Below, one piece after another: positions 30,746-41,840 of a stretch of DNA of 64,000 nt. The notes under the pieces are model-generated. The model was not told the DNA's origin. It searched no databases and was given only the letters and a program-made list of their open reading frames with translations. Each line of letters opens with the position of its first letter. Position 1 is the first letter of the stretch. Both the position numbers and the translations under genes were made by a program. Source of the stretch: Notospermus geniculatus (lineage: Eukaryota; Nemertea; Pilidiophora; Heteronemertea; Lineidae); contig NMRB01000748.1 of assembly GCA_002633025.1 (NCBI GenBank), positions 87,640-151,639 of the forward strand, in the 5' to 3' direction.

Positions 30746-31236
30746 CGGCCAATGCGATTCAGCGAGATCGCATTCCATTTCGCCACTAAATGCGCATGCG
30801 CGATACATATATTCACTTCCTATTCCTGTATAGCCCATGGAGAAATGTGGCCGTGCTTTGTCAAAGTTCTTTCATTAGTTATCTGTTTTTTATCCGACGT
30901 AACATCATGTCAAAATGCCGTTGGCTATGACGGACAAACATAGCATTCATCAGCAGCATCATTCCCATGAACATACCAAGCCTCAGAATCCGTGCAAAGT
31001 ATCGATTGTTTTCATTTTCAGGCACATTTTGGTCTTCCATGGGCGCATCCATCTTGGATCATGGATCATGTGACCTAAGACTTTGTGGCAATTTCGATAG
31101 GGCTGTGGATTGCTCAAAGTGTGAACAACCTGGAACGCATGTGAGATCGCATCGCGGTCGCTCCGTGGGTGTGTGTGTACGGGTTTTAGTAAATCCGATC
31201 TGACTGGATCGATTTCCGCGGAACGATCTGGGGGAT

Positions 31237-32165
31237 GGGGCTATCCAGAATATACTTCAACCTCTCGATAATAGGGGTCTCTGCTGTACTATAAGTTTTA
31301 CTATCCACTTTCTGTTCATTGAGTTTCATTGTTTATCAGTTCTTTGGGAAGTTCGACCTTGACCTCTGACCTTGAGATTGACCTATGATCATCAGGGTTA
31401 TTACATAATCGAAATTGGCATCCTAAATAACCTCTAAATATGGGTGTTATCAAACCTCTACTGCTACCACAGACACATTCCAAATTGTCAAGTTTGACAT
31501 TGACCTGATCATCAAGGTCATTACATAATCAAAATGGGCATGCTCAATAACCTAAGTATGGGTGATATCATGTCTCTACCTCAACCACGGGCAGAGATAT
31601 TGCAAATTATCAACTTTGAAAATATCAAAATCTCATGATATCTCAATCACCCGGACACATGAGGCTGAGAATTTTAGCAGATCCTGTCCTTGGATAAGCA
31701 GGCATGAATTAAGACTTGTTTCATGTTGATCAGTTGACAATGTGGCAAGTTATCTCAAAATATCAAATTTCGTGATATTGAACGTCGATATCACCATGAC
31801 CCAAACATCTCAGGTCAAAAATAATCAGCTCATTTGATTTCTAGGGTATAAAAACCTAAGGGTAGAACTTGTTTCTATTGCTCCGGGTGTTAACTGGTTA
31901 TAGGAGCCGATTTGTGCCATCAGATAAGAGTGTGGTGGACAAAATATCAAGTCTGATATGATGATTACGTCAATGATGGAGGCATCTGAGGTTGAAAATG
32001 ATTAGATCACTTTTTCTGCCTGTAAGTGACGCTCCTCTGTTGATAACTCTATTTTTAAGTTTCTGAACAGTCCACCTTCCATACTCTGCCATGTTGCAAA
32101 CAGTGACACTAGGACTTATAGTGCAGAAGAGCCACCTGGTGGTGTAGTTTTCCCTGGATAGCCCC
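31237..32165. mobile_element. Non-autonomous DNA element with AT target duplication
   Basis: It starts GGGGCTATCCAG and ends with the inverse CTGGATAGCCCC, flanked by AT (31235-31236 and 32166-32167). The empty site is seen at about 30704. A 2 bp AT duplication with G-starting ends fits the ISL2EU group of PIF/Harbinger-like elements; the superfamily is inferred. Its interior is the TGACCT-rich repeat that recurs at 13690-14310 and 17871-19870, so this may be the parent element of that dispersed family. Confidence 0.78.
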
Positions 32166-32470
32166 ATTCGATCTAGAACTGGTCTGAGTGTGAACCCAGC
32201 TTATGGTTCCCGATCTTGAAGATCGGAAACCATAAAAATCTGCTGTAATGGATAAAAGATTTCGGATGGCGGAATGATTGACGGAAACTAGTGGAGCCGT
32301 GTAACAGTATTACAGCCCGATCGGAAAGGTTACATGGTCGTGTGTCATGAACTGGTCATAATGATCAGGTGTACCCGTTGCAGGTGGAGCAAAAGTTTCC
32401 GATTCAAACATTCATGAAACAACCTCGACCTGGATGACTTTGGTGTCATTTTGAAGATACTGTAAATATC

Positions 32471-33022
32471 ACCCCGGCGAATCAGTATCCTGGGCGCCGA
32501 GTCTTCGGCGTGGCAAGTGCAGATTCCGAGTCCCGGTATTCCTGAATCCCGCGCGAAAAGAGACGACAGCGATGAGAATGTGATCTCTCCTGCTTCATCA
32601 GCATGGTAAGATACTTGATCACACTTTCATTCGGATCTCAATATGCGTACCAAATTATGCTAGCATTGATTAAGAAATCGGTTGCTCTTGACAGCGTCAC
32701 GAAGCGAAAAACTTTGAATGCCTGGTGCGTGCCGTAGGCCTACTGACAGCCGTCTGGCTGGCCCTGGCGATCAGATGCTTATATTTACAATATTCTGCAA
32801 ATACATTCAAAATAAGCAACTGATTACGGCAGGTTATTCACTCTCGATCCGAATGCACTGCAAAAATCTTACACTTACTGTGGCATTTGGGAGCTTGAAC
32901 ATCTTTTCCTGGCCCTTCCTCGGGCGAGGACGCCATTTTGCGCGGGATTCAGGAAGACACGGACTCGGAATCAGCACTTGCCACGCCGAAGACTCGGCTC
33001 TCAGGATACTGATTCGCCGGGT
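32471..33022. mobile_element. DNA element with about 88 bp inverted arms
   Basis: ACCCCGGCGAATCAGTATCC with GCCGAGTCTTCGGCGTGG in the left arm (to about 32562) is inversely repeated at about 32935-33022. No TSD is evident and no transposase is present. The arm contains its own small hairpin, GCCGAGTCTTCGGC. Confidence 0.75.
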
Positions 33023-33384
33023 TGAATATGTAGCCCTTGTTATGCAACAGAGAATGAATGATTCTTTCGTTGCAACAGGGACAATAATGACTGTTGATTA
33101 TGTACATGTGCATGTGCATATACTCTTTTACACATTAAGAGGTCAGTCCTGGAAAACTACCGACGGTGTGCATGAATTATGATTGACAGGTCATGTGGAT
33201 AAATTCCGATGTTCTATTGGCAGTGACTGTGGTAGGAGTGCTCCAAACTTTTTGAGGTGTGCAGAAATGCGATTCCCCTCACAAATCCAAAGCCAACAGA
33301 CCATACACTGTTACGAGGGGGGTTGATCTTTCCTGAAAGCCAAATGCATGTCATTTTCAGGTTCGTTTTCCTAATATCACAGGC

Positions 33385-33415
33385 TTGTTGCTTATTATCA
33401 TTTTGTGTGTCAATT
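33385..33415 (+). mobile_element. Penelope-like element terminal remnant
   Basis: TTGCTTATTATCATTTTGTG plus TGTCAATT matches the terminal sequence of the Penelope-like element at 37324-37350. The flanks do not match, so it is a short remnant. Confidence 0.5.
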
Positions 33416-33489
33416 GGATACTACAATAAAGGCGCTGTGGTTTTGAAGATTTCCGTGAGGAAATAAAGCGATCGGAATTGTCCTCATGC

Positions 33490-33560
33490 AAAGCAAGCAG
33501 ACTTCGTGGCGCGTACAGAAAGAGGCGGCGAATCGATCAGAGGGTTGTGGGTTCGAATCT
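33490..33560 (+). mobile_element. tRNA-like sequence (SINE head or pseudogene)
   Basis: GTTGTGGGTTCGAATCTCGG is a B box and T-arm, and CGTGGCG at about 33508 can pair with TGCCATC as an acceptor stem. The stretch between is about six bases too short for a tRNA and the D arm is poor. A T run follows. Confidence 0.5.
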
Positions 33561-34411
33561 CGGTGCCATCACAGATAATTTTTCGTTTTTTCTCATTTGG
33601 CAGCTGTGCTGAGATCTTCACTGTTTAAGAGCGTGGTGGCAAGTGAAACCAACTGTGACCGTCCGGGAGGGTGTATCGTTTTCAGAGGATGTTTGGAAGT
33701 GCCTTGTGGCTGTTCGTAATTTCTACCTCTGCCGCTTGGGGTTTATCTTACTACTATAATAGGAGAGCCTCTCCTTACTCATGCAAATGAAGGGTCGTGA
33801 CCTCACTGAACTTACACTGGATTGGGCCGCAGAAAGTGGGTCGTGGCCTCCGACGGATTTGTACATCATACTACATCTAAATTCGGCCAATTTCCAGTGC
33901 TTGATAGAACAGACGATGTAATCCATTGATTTAATCCAATGAGAAATTTACTCACGCAATAAAATATAAGTGCCAAATGCAGTTTAAGGGCTTCAAACTG
34001 TCGAAAGTTTTCTCAACTGGCGACCTAATTAATAATGTATAATTTTTGTTTGTATGCTGTGTCGTGACACCGATTCCGCTTCAGCCTCCGCTCCATTCCA
34101 CACCGTCAGACACGTTCGTTGTCCGTCATACGTCTCAACACATACACACACATTATATAGCCTAGGGGCAGCCCCGGCGTGACTACCGTCAAGGGCTAGG
34201 CCTACATGGTGATGTATGCACAGGCTTATAGGCCCACCCTTCCTTTAGTAGCCTCGGTCTGCTCTGACACTCTGTCACTCATTGAGACTGGAGGGAGCTT
34301 TGCGCCTAAGGCATCTCCATCGTCACAGACCACTGCACTGTCAGCAGGGTTAAAATCTGGGGTCGGCAGTCTGCAGGGAATGTGTGCTGGGTAAGGAGCG
34401 TGCAGAAGTCG
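33561..34411. other. No recognisable gene or repeat
   Basis: Small ORFs only. No domain, tandem repeat or inverted repeat was recognised. Confidence 0.35.
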
Positions 34412-34517
34412 CAGTGGCGGATCCAGGACTTGCCGAACGGGGGGGGNTTTTTGCTGCTCGGCGGCTGAACGGGGGGGCGTGCGCCGGGCACGCCCCCCCC
34501 CCTTGGATCCGCCACTG
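34412..34517. mobile_element. 106 bp hAT-type MITE with 7 bp TSD
   Basis: CAGTGGCGGATCCAGG at the left is inverted as CCTTGGATCCGCCACTG at the right. GAAGTCG is duplicated directly outside both ends (34405-34411 and 34518-34524). CAGTGGCGGATCC is a familiar hAT MITE end. A single N interrupts the G-rich centre at 34447. Confidence 0.8.
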
Positions 34518-34811
34518 GAAGTCGGTGAAGTAATGGTGTAATGCTGACCCCTGTGGGAAAGAGACGGGCCATCAACCTTTTCTCCCTTACCGATATACAG
34601 TATCCATTACAACCAAATTCTTCTTTAATAGGCTACTACTCCCACTAACCATAACCCCTGCACTTCCCCAGCCATTAACCCACCACATTCACTTCGTTAA
34701 TTTCGTGTCGTAATGGATAGGCCCTACATGTACAATAATGTAGTCCCGGTTAGGAAAAAAGTCCGTCGACGGGCCCAGGTTCCAGGCCCTGGCAGCTGAG
34801 GGACGAGCACA

Positions 34812-34987
34812 GGTGGGTGTTTCTGAGGTCCAAAAGCACCCCACGGGCAGTGCCCTGGCCCCCGGAGTAACACCCCCCAGAAATATGTATATAGGCATAT
34901 ACAAAATGTATACGTATTTCTGGGGTGTGTTATCCCGGGGGTCAGGGCACTGTCCGTGGGTGCTTTTGGACCTCGGAAACACCCACC
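34812..34987. repeat. Snap-back inverted repeat, about 75 bp arms
   Basis: GGTGGGTGTTTCTGAGGTCC ... CCCCCCAGAAATA is followed after about 26 bases by its near-perfect inverse ending at 34987. It can form a long hairpin. No TSD was identified. Confidence 0.85.
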
Positions 34988-35451
34988 ACCCCTGTCATGC
35001 ATGCCAAGTCCCTGTGAGGACGAGGCCCGCGGAGCATGGCCCCTTGGTTATGGACTCACTGAAAACGTCTACAATGAACTGCTGTAGGCGAGAAGGCTTT
35101 AAATGTATTGCAGGGGCAACGCCCCTGCAAACTTCTAGTATCTATTAAGTTCAGCTTTAATGTGTAAAAGAGAGTATGTACTGAGTACCCAGAAAGGGGA
35201 TGTTTCACTTTGAATTCAAGATTGCGATTTGTGATCCATGGGAAAACGGAAAAAGCAACGATCTTGCAATTTGGAGGGATAATTCTGTGTTTCAGACCAA
35301 TTTCAATGGTACAACAACAATCAATAACATTTGAAGTAATTTTTTAAGACAATGGGTGTTTGAAACCTTGAAGTTTCTTATTAGAACCAAAATATTTAAA
35401 AAAAAACTTGGATTATAGGTTCGCGAATGAGCCATGTGTCACCTACCTACC

Positions 35452-37369
35452 AAGATACAGAATAGCACAAAATTGACACACAAAATGATAATAAGCAACA
35501 AGTCAATCTCCAGAATTCACAAATTTTCGACCCCAACCGGGGTCTTTTTCAAGTGGAACTTTACAATCTGAAACTCTAGGAAAGACTGAGCTGAAACCCG
35601 AATGTGAAACTAACCTGTGTGGACAGGATGAGTGAGCAATTAAGGAAAGAATAGTGTCCAAGCCCCACGGATGGTTGCCGGACCTAATTAAGAGAGTGGA
35701 TGTAATTAAGGAGAAACTGATTTAGCTGAAAGAAAAGGGTTTAATAAATATCACATGTGTAATACATAACAAGCACAAAGCGGAAAGATGCACAAAAGTC
35801 AACACAAAGTAAGAGAATATAAAGGAAGTCAACTTCCAGATTTGTACAAGAAGGAAAAAACCAGAATGGTTACTGCAAATCACTGAGCAATGAGAAGAAT
35901 AGGGCGAGGAGGAATAGAAAAAAGGGGGGGGGGGGAACAAGGCCTAGACCAGAAGGGGAGCCACGCATATCAGAAAGTTTGTCGCACCCGTCATTTTATT
36001 CCGCAACATGTACCAAAACCGTGGAAATGGGTCACAAAACGGGGTTTTCCCCAAACAAAATCACCGTTTTCAAGGCACGGCAAATACCTTTCCTCCAACC
36101 AGAATCGGTTTTAGAAAGTATAATTATATAAATTCATACCCTGAAAGGCTGATGATGATGATTGGTCAATGTAATCAACTGTCATTTTTGGAAAAAGTGC
36201 CGGCAAATAAATTTCACTAATGTCGCCTCCATGCCAAGTGGGTCGCACGATGTACGGAAAGCAGGGCTCCGTTACGTCACGCTGCGCTGGAAACAAGGTT
36301 GCAAATGACGTCTTCGAGGCACGCAGGACAGCGTCACCATGGTCAACACTGTGACGACGTGGTGACGTCGCCGAAACTTTTTGATATGGCCCTCCACAAC
36401 TGGAAAGAACCTAAAATGAAATAGGCCTACCAGGGGGAGGGAGTGAAAAGAACCGAATGACAAACTGCCCTGTAAATAAAGATGGTGAAAGGGATATGGG
36501 GTCTCAGAACCTCAGCATCTTGTGTTAAGACCGTCCTGAGGGGGTGATGGTTTTAAGGATCCACATCCATTGCAACTCTGTTCTAAGGAGTGTCGTCTCA
36601 TCTGGACATGTCTCGAGGATGGTGAACATCAGGTCCTTGACAGAATGTCCTGGCAACTTGAAGTGGGCATAGAGTATCGAGCAGTCACGATCATCCTCTT
36701 TCCCTAATCTGATATTGGACTTGTGGTTGTTCATCCTTTTACGGAAACATGTTGTCTGTCCGACGTACTGATTGATGGTGGTGCATCTGGTACAGGTGAT
36801 GCAGTAGACCACATTTTTACTGTCACAATCAGCGGGACCCCTCAGGCGGAGTTAATGTGGGACTGGGAGGGCAAGGAGATGCAAAGGCCTCCCCCCCCCC
36901 TTTGTTCTATTCCTCCTCGCCCTATTCTTCTCATTGCTCAGTGATTTGCATTATCCATTCTGGTTTTTTCCTTCTTGTACAAATCTGGAAGTTGACTTCC
37001 TTTATATTCTCTTACTTTATGTTGACTTTTGTGCATCTTTTCTCTTTGTGCTTGTTATGTATTACACATATCATATTTATTAAACCCTTTTCTTTCAGCT
37101 AAATCAGTTTCTCCTTAATTACATCCACTCTCTTCATTAGGTCCAGCAACCATCCGTGGGGCTTGGACACTATTCTTTCCTTAATTGCTTACTCATCCTG
37201 TCTACACAGGTGTTAGTTCTACATTCGGGTTTCAGCTCAGTCTTTTCTAGAGTTTCAGATTGTAAAGTTCCACTTGAAAAAGACCCCAGTTGGGGTCGAA
37301 AATTCGTGAAATCTGGAGATTTTTGCTTATTATCATTTTGTGTGTCAATTTTGTGCTATTCTGTATCTT
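35452..37369 (-). mobile_element. Penelope-like retroelement fragment with inverted terminal arms
   Basis: About 480 bp at 35452-35933 is inversely repeated at 36891-37369. The arms carry the hairpin GACCCCAACCGGGGTC next to TCGAAA and the end AAGATACAGAATAGCACA. Between them, on the minus strand, is a GIY-YIG endonuclease domain typical of Penelope-like elements. The reverse transcriptase domain is absent, so this is a 5'-deleted copy. Paired terminal repeats in opposite orientation are a known Penelope feature. Confidence 0.82.
36525..36866 (-). CDS. GIY-YIG endonuclease domain of a Penelope-like element
   Basis: This is the C-terminal part of a Penelope-like polyprotein that nicks target DNA for retrotransposition. 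The frame is open upstream of the first Met and reads CDSKNVVYCITCTRC, then QYVGQTTCFRKRMNNHKSNI. Next come YAHFKLPGHSVKDLMF and RTELQWMWILKTITPSG. The pair of short strands (VYCIT, QYVGQT), the Arg and His of KRMNNHKS and the Glu of ELQWMW fit the family pattern. The CxxC just before the YVGQT strand is typical of animal Penelope nucleases. No RT is attached, and the frame upstream breaks near 36866. Confidence 0.85.
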
Positions 37370-37429
37370 GTGTGCGAGAATATGATACTAATAGTTTTTT
37401 TATGTAAAACCAAATAAGTGACAAAACAG

Positions 37430-37581
37430 AAAACATACACTTGTTTACAGAGATGTTTCATATTTGGGTCCTCCCTCTTGATTGCGACCCTCCATTTCAT
37501 TCTTATGTCATCATTCTTTGCACACCTGTGACCCCCCCCCTTTTGTTTTTTGCAACTCGGGACGGAGCAGTGATCAGGCAT
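37430..37581 (-). CDS. THAP-type zinc-finger N-terminal exon, probably decayed
   Basis: From ATG at 37581 the minus strand reads MPDHCSVPSCKKQKGGG, then IRMKWRVAIKRED. CxVPxC directly after the start, followed by a KW-x-x-I/A-KR segment, is the beginning of a THAP DNA-binding domain. The downstream Cys-x2-His pair is not in this exon. A run of ten or so G near 37535 makes the frame uncertain. GTAAAC after NMKHL is a possible splice donor. Confidence 0.5.
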
Positions 37582-37639
37582 TGTCACTTATCAAGGTATT
37601 CTACTCTGCTGTTGTTGAGCACACGGTCCGTGCAGTGAA

Positions 37640-39421
37640 CTTATGCTGATAGTACAGTGTTGCCACCTATCAGCATGAGGATGGACTATTAACTGGTGCT
37701 CCCCATTAACCTGGAGAAATTGAGGATAGGAATGACCAGGCATCACGGCAGGCAGACGACGCATTAAACAATCCTAATTTCTTTTAAGTTTAATTTGAAA
37801 AGACATCATGGTGGTGGTGTTCATAGATTCCCTACCAGTAAGCTTGATATATCCTGTAGAACCAGGGACAAAGGGACAGATGACCGAAACTCGGAAATGC
37901 ACGGAAACAAGTGATTTACTGGAAAAACAAAATAAAATACATTAAGTACACAATACTTGACATGTCACACTACTACATGTACAGCACAGTTGGGCAGAGT
38001 GGAGCTAAGGTTTTAGTTTACGGCCCACCAATAGAGGGCAGCACTACCTGGCGACATGGCATCCCAAGGAGGCTCACACACACACATTGTAACACAAGAA
38101 ATACACAATTACACAGCCAGATTACTCCTGTGNTGAATCCAAACTCAGTAAAAACTAATACAGAGAATGAGACCGTCGTTTTCATACAGCCACCTTTTTA
38201 GGGCGTCCAAAGGTTAGATAATCAATACATGAAATATATAGTATAGCGCCCTACTGTTCTGGCTATGGAAAATTTTCGACCGGATTTTGTGAAAAACGTC
38301 ATCAAAATATACAAAAACGTTATCAAAATGTGTGAAAAAGAATCATATTCTGTGAAAAGCGTCATCACAATATGCATTCACGTGACATACAATCCCATAA
38401 AACGGCATTCATGACCTTGAACACAGTGAAATTTAGGTCAATATTCGATAGGGAATTCGTCTGTGGAGTATTGTGTATTGATGCAGTTTCTTTTCAACCT
38501 TAATAAAAAGTAGAACGAAATTATGAAATTGTTTTGGCGCAGTGTTTCTGATGACATTATAGCGCAATTTATGTGTGATGCAGCAGCTGTGTAAGCATAC
38601 TGAGCTTAATAGTGATTTTTGTCAATTCCGAATTGTCCTCTCGTTCCTCCCACGCATGACCATGCTCCTTGGGGAGTATGCAGTGTACCACACACAACAT
38701 ATCCTAGGACATTCTGTTGTTGAAAATTACATCACGTTCAGTTGACGTCATCGCGTCGTGATTCGAGTGCTTATAAAGATGTTATTGCATTTTTTTTTCC
38801 GAAAAGTAAACGAGAACCTTGCATAAAATACTCACGGCTTTGGAACTCTATTTGATGCGGATACCGGTACTTATCATTCAAAAAAGGTGTAATCACCGTA
38901 TTAGCAACCGTCAACTGTCGCCATTTTGCTCGATGCAAAGTTTGAGTGGGCCGTATAAACAACTGAGGGCATGAAGATAAAAAATCACTTACCTGTGTTA
39001 GTTATTGAATGACAGCAGCTGGATTGGCTTGAAAACCCGAGGGAAACAAAGCGTCCAGTCCATACGGCTTGCTGTACAGCCTTGGAAATTAGTAAATGGA
39101 CAGTGAAAATGTTGTTTTTCTCAGAACTGGTTGATGATAATCGAATGCGGTTTTCTGCATATGATAGGCAAATTATCTGGCTATAAACGCATAGTGATGA
39201 CTTTGAATCGGCTGTCATAGAAATTGCCCAAATTTGGCGATTTCCAAAGTGACCTAAAATCAACATTTTTGCATTCAAGCTCTTTTCAGAAATTTTTACA
39301 TCCGTGGATAGCTCTTACTGACAGATGACAAATTTGTCAATTGTTTTTACAAGAAAATTGGTATTTTTGCTAATTTAAACCGAATAGCAATGAGCAACTA
39401 TCCTATAAATAGACACCCCCG
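37640..39421. other. Mostly anonymous; one shared repeat segment at 38205-38375
   Basis: 38205-38375 (AGGGCGTCCAAAGGTTAGAT, ATGAAATATATAGTATAGCG, GTGAAAAACGTCATCAAAAT) is the reverse complement of about 55530-55725 and is therefore a mobile repeat. A single N at 38133 lies just before it. No gene is supported in the rest. Confidence 0.5.
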
Positions 39422-39435
39422 TTCCGGTGACGTCA
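39422..39435 (+). promoter_or_regulatory. Adjacent ETS and CRE motifs upstream of THAP exon
   Basis: TTCCGG directly abuts TGACGTCA (39428-39435), about 145 bases before the THAP ATG at 39580. Both are standard TATA-less promoter motifs. Function is inferred. Confidence 0.45.
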
Positions 39436-39579
39436 TTGAATAATGTGCACATATATCTCGTGCGGACAAACAATCTGTCCGCTGCACGCCATTGCTTGTT
39501 GTTTGCAATGCTTTTCACTCGCTGAATACCCCCGTTTTTTACCAGTTTTCTGCACTAAATACCTAACTCTGCACTCACG

Positions 39580-39855
39580 ATGCCGGCTACAAAGCACTGC
39601 TGCTACGGATTACGCCGTAGTGACTCCAGATATAGCGATAGGCCGCATATGAAGGATGTAACTTGAATTCGTTTTCCTAAACCGCATCTCGATTCGGAGA
39701 AATGTCAGCGATGGGTTAGGGCTTGTGGAAGAGACGATTTCACCACTCAGAACGTAAAAAAAGACACGTACATATGCAGCAAGCATTTCGTAGATCATTC
39801 AGGACCGACTGACGATAATCCAGACCCAATTCCTGCCCTCGCTAGTCCTGAACAG
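39580..39855 (+). pseudogene. THAP domain exon with stop and lost zinc ligand
   Basis: THAP domains are C2CH zinc fingers that bind DNA in transcription factors and P-element-type transposases. From ATG 39580 the frame reads KHCCYGLRRSDSRY, then RPHMKDVT, then TGA (39664-39666). It continues in the same frame with IRFPKPHLDSEKCQRWVRAC, TYICSKHFVDH and DNPDPIPALASPEQ. AG/GTTAGT at 39855 is a plausible splice donor. The C-x2-H pair (CSKH) is present. The second Cys of the first pair is Arg (CGC, one change from TGC). With the stop, this is a decayed gene exon. Confidence 0.82.
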
Positions 39856-40579
39856 GTTAGTTTTTACACCTTGCCACAGTCGTGGGATGGGTGCACTGCA
39901 GTACATGCAGTGGCAGTGCATGCAGCAGGATTATGCTGTTTGTTTACATGATTTAGCCTATTCAGCACAGACGGCCACACTCTTCACTGGCTGGTCATGC
40001 TGGTGGCTGGGGCTAATGATACCTCCATGGGCCTAGCTACAGACATTAAAATAGGCCCTGGCCTGGCTGGGCCAAGTTGTGTGAGTGGTAATGCCATTGG
40101 CTAATCTGTTGACCGTCCGTTGGGCAATTGGTTGACTTTTTGTTTTTGCTCTTACTTTCGTTTCTTTCCGGTGCGAAATTCTAATTCAAAGTGCTATTTG
40201 GAGCTATCCAAACAGAAAAAAATATGAAATCATGGTCAACAGACAAGCCCCTGTCACTACCAATCATACCACTCACATAGGCCAACAAGGGGGGGGGGGG
40301 ACAAGCTTGAATAGCACATGTATTGTAACGATAGACCACTTGGGCCTTGTTCAGACTTGGTGTTGATCTGGTTTGTCATGGTGTGTAGGCCCTTTGCCAA
40401 CATGTGGTGTAGATACCGGAACATCGACGAACATCATCAGCTGAAGTCATCGACAGAGGAGTGCAAGTCATCAAGGCTGAGAGAATCATCCGCATGATGT
40501 TAATGACAACAAATATGTCTAGTACTAACTAAATTTATTATCTATAAATCTATGTAAAGTTCAACAATATAAATTTTCA

Positions 40580-41840
40580 AGATACAAAATACAGGAGGAC
40601 CACCATTGCATCCGCGTACAAAATACACTCACTGTGACTACATGTATTGGGTGTCCAAAAAAAGTGAACCGCTATTTGACAAGTATTTTCTCAGCGATAG
40701 ATAAACCGAATTCACTGGAATTTTTCACAGAGTAACCTCAGGGTATCATCAACAAGTCTGCAAAATATCTAAGAGATCAGCAGCACATTGCGCGAGTATT
40801 GTCAAATTCAAAACAGCATGTCAAAAAATCCAATATCAGAGCTAATGCAATGAGACCTTCATCATGTTCATGCAGGTGTTGACATGCTGTTTTGAATTTG
40901 ACAATACTCACACAATTTGCGACCGACCTCCTAGATATTTTGCAGACTTGTTGATGATACCCTGAGGTTACTCTGCAAAAAATGCCAATGAATTCGGTTC
41001 ATCTGTCGCTGAGAAAATACTTGTCAAAAAAGCGGTTCATTTTTTGGGACACCCGATATATTCATGCTAGTACACAGTATTGACAAGAAACATACAATCA
41101 GCAGTCATTTTTTGGGACACCGTCACCAGATATATTCATGCTAGTACACAGTATTGACAAGAAACATACAATCAGCAGTCATTTTTTGGGACACCGTCAC
41201 CAGATATATTCATGCTAGTACACAGTATTGACAAGAAACATACAATCAGCAGTCATTTTTTGGGACACCCGAAATATTCATGCTAGTACACAGTATTGAC
41301 AAGAAACATACCATCAGCAGTTAAAATCCATCCATGTGGCAGTGTGACATTTCTTTTTAAAATATTGTCATGGTTAAATACATGTACCAGGACATTCTGG
41401 CTTAAGGCCAACATTGCATCCGCATAGTCCATACAAAGTACACTCATTGTAACTATGTGTATAGTCATGCTACATGTAGTACACAGTTTGGACAAGAAAT
41501 CAGCAGTTAAGTCATGGCAATCCATCCATGTGGCAGTGTGACACTTCTTTTTAAAATATTGTACAGTTGTGGTTAAATACATGTACAATGTACATGTACC
41601 TGCCAGGACATTCTGGCTTAAGGCCAACCAGAGAAGACCACCATTGTATCCACATACATGTACAAAATACACTCACTGTAACTGCATGTAAAGTCACGCT
41701 AGTACACAGTATGGACAAGAAATATACAATCAGCAGTTAAAAGTCATGGCAATCCATCCATGTGGCAGTGTGACATATTCTTTTTAAAATACTGTCATGG
41801 TTAAATACCAGGACATTCTGGCTTAAGGCCAACCAGAGAA
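40580..41840. repeat. Composite tandem array: about 200 bp and about 70 bp units
   Basis: Larger units of roughly 180-200 bp recur three times at about 41283-41840. Their words are CAATCCATCCATGTGGCAGT, GGACATTCTGGCTTAAGGCC, CACTCACTGTAACTRCATGT and TAGTACACAGTATTGACAAG. The first unit is split by a MITE at 40647-41056. After the MITE, a 68-74 bp subunit repeats four times (about 41037-41310). Each subunit starts CATTTTTTGGGACACC, which is the MITE end, fused to TATTCATGCTAGTACACAGT. Confidence 0.82.
40647..41056. mobile_element. TA-flanked palindromic MITE
   Basis: The ends TTGGGTGTCCAAAAAAAGTG and, inverted, TCGGGTGTCCCAAAAAATG have arms of about 150 bp. TA lies on both sides (40645-40646 and 41057-41058). 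It is inserted in the tandem array, whose other units show the empty site. Confidence 0.8.
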
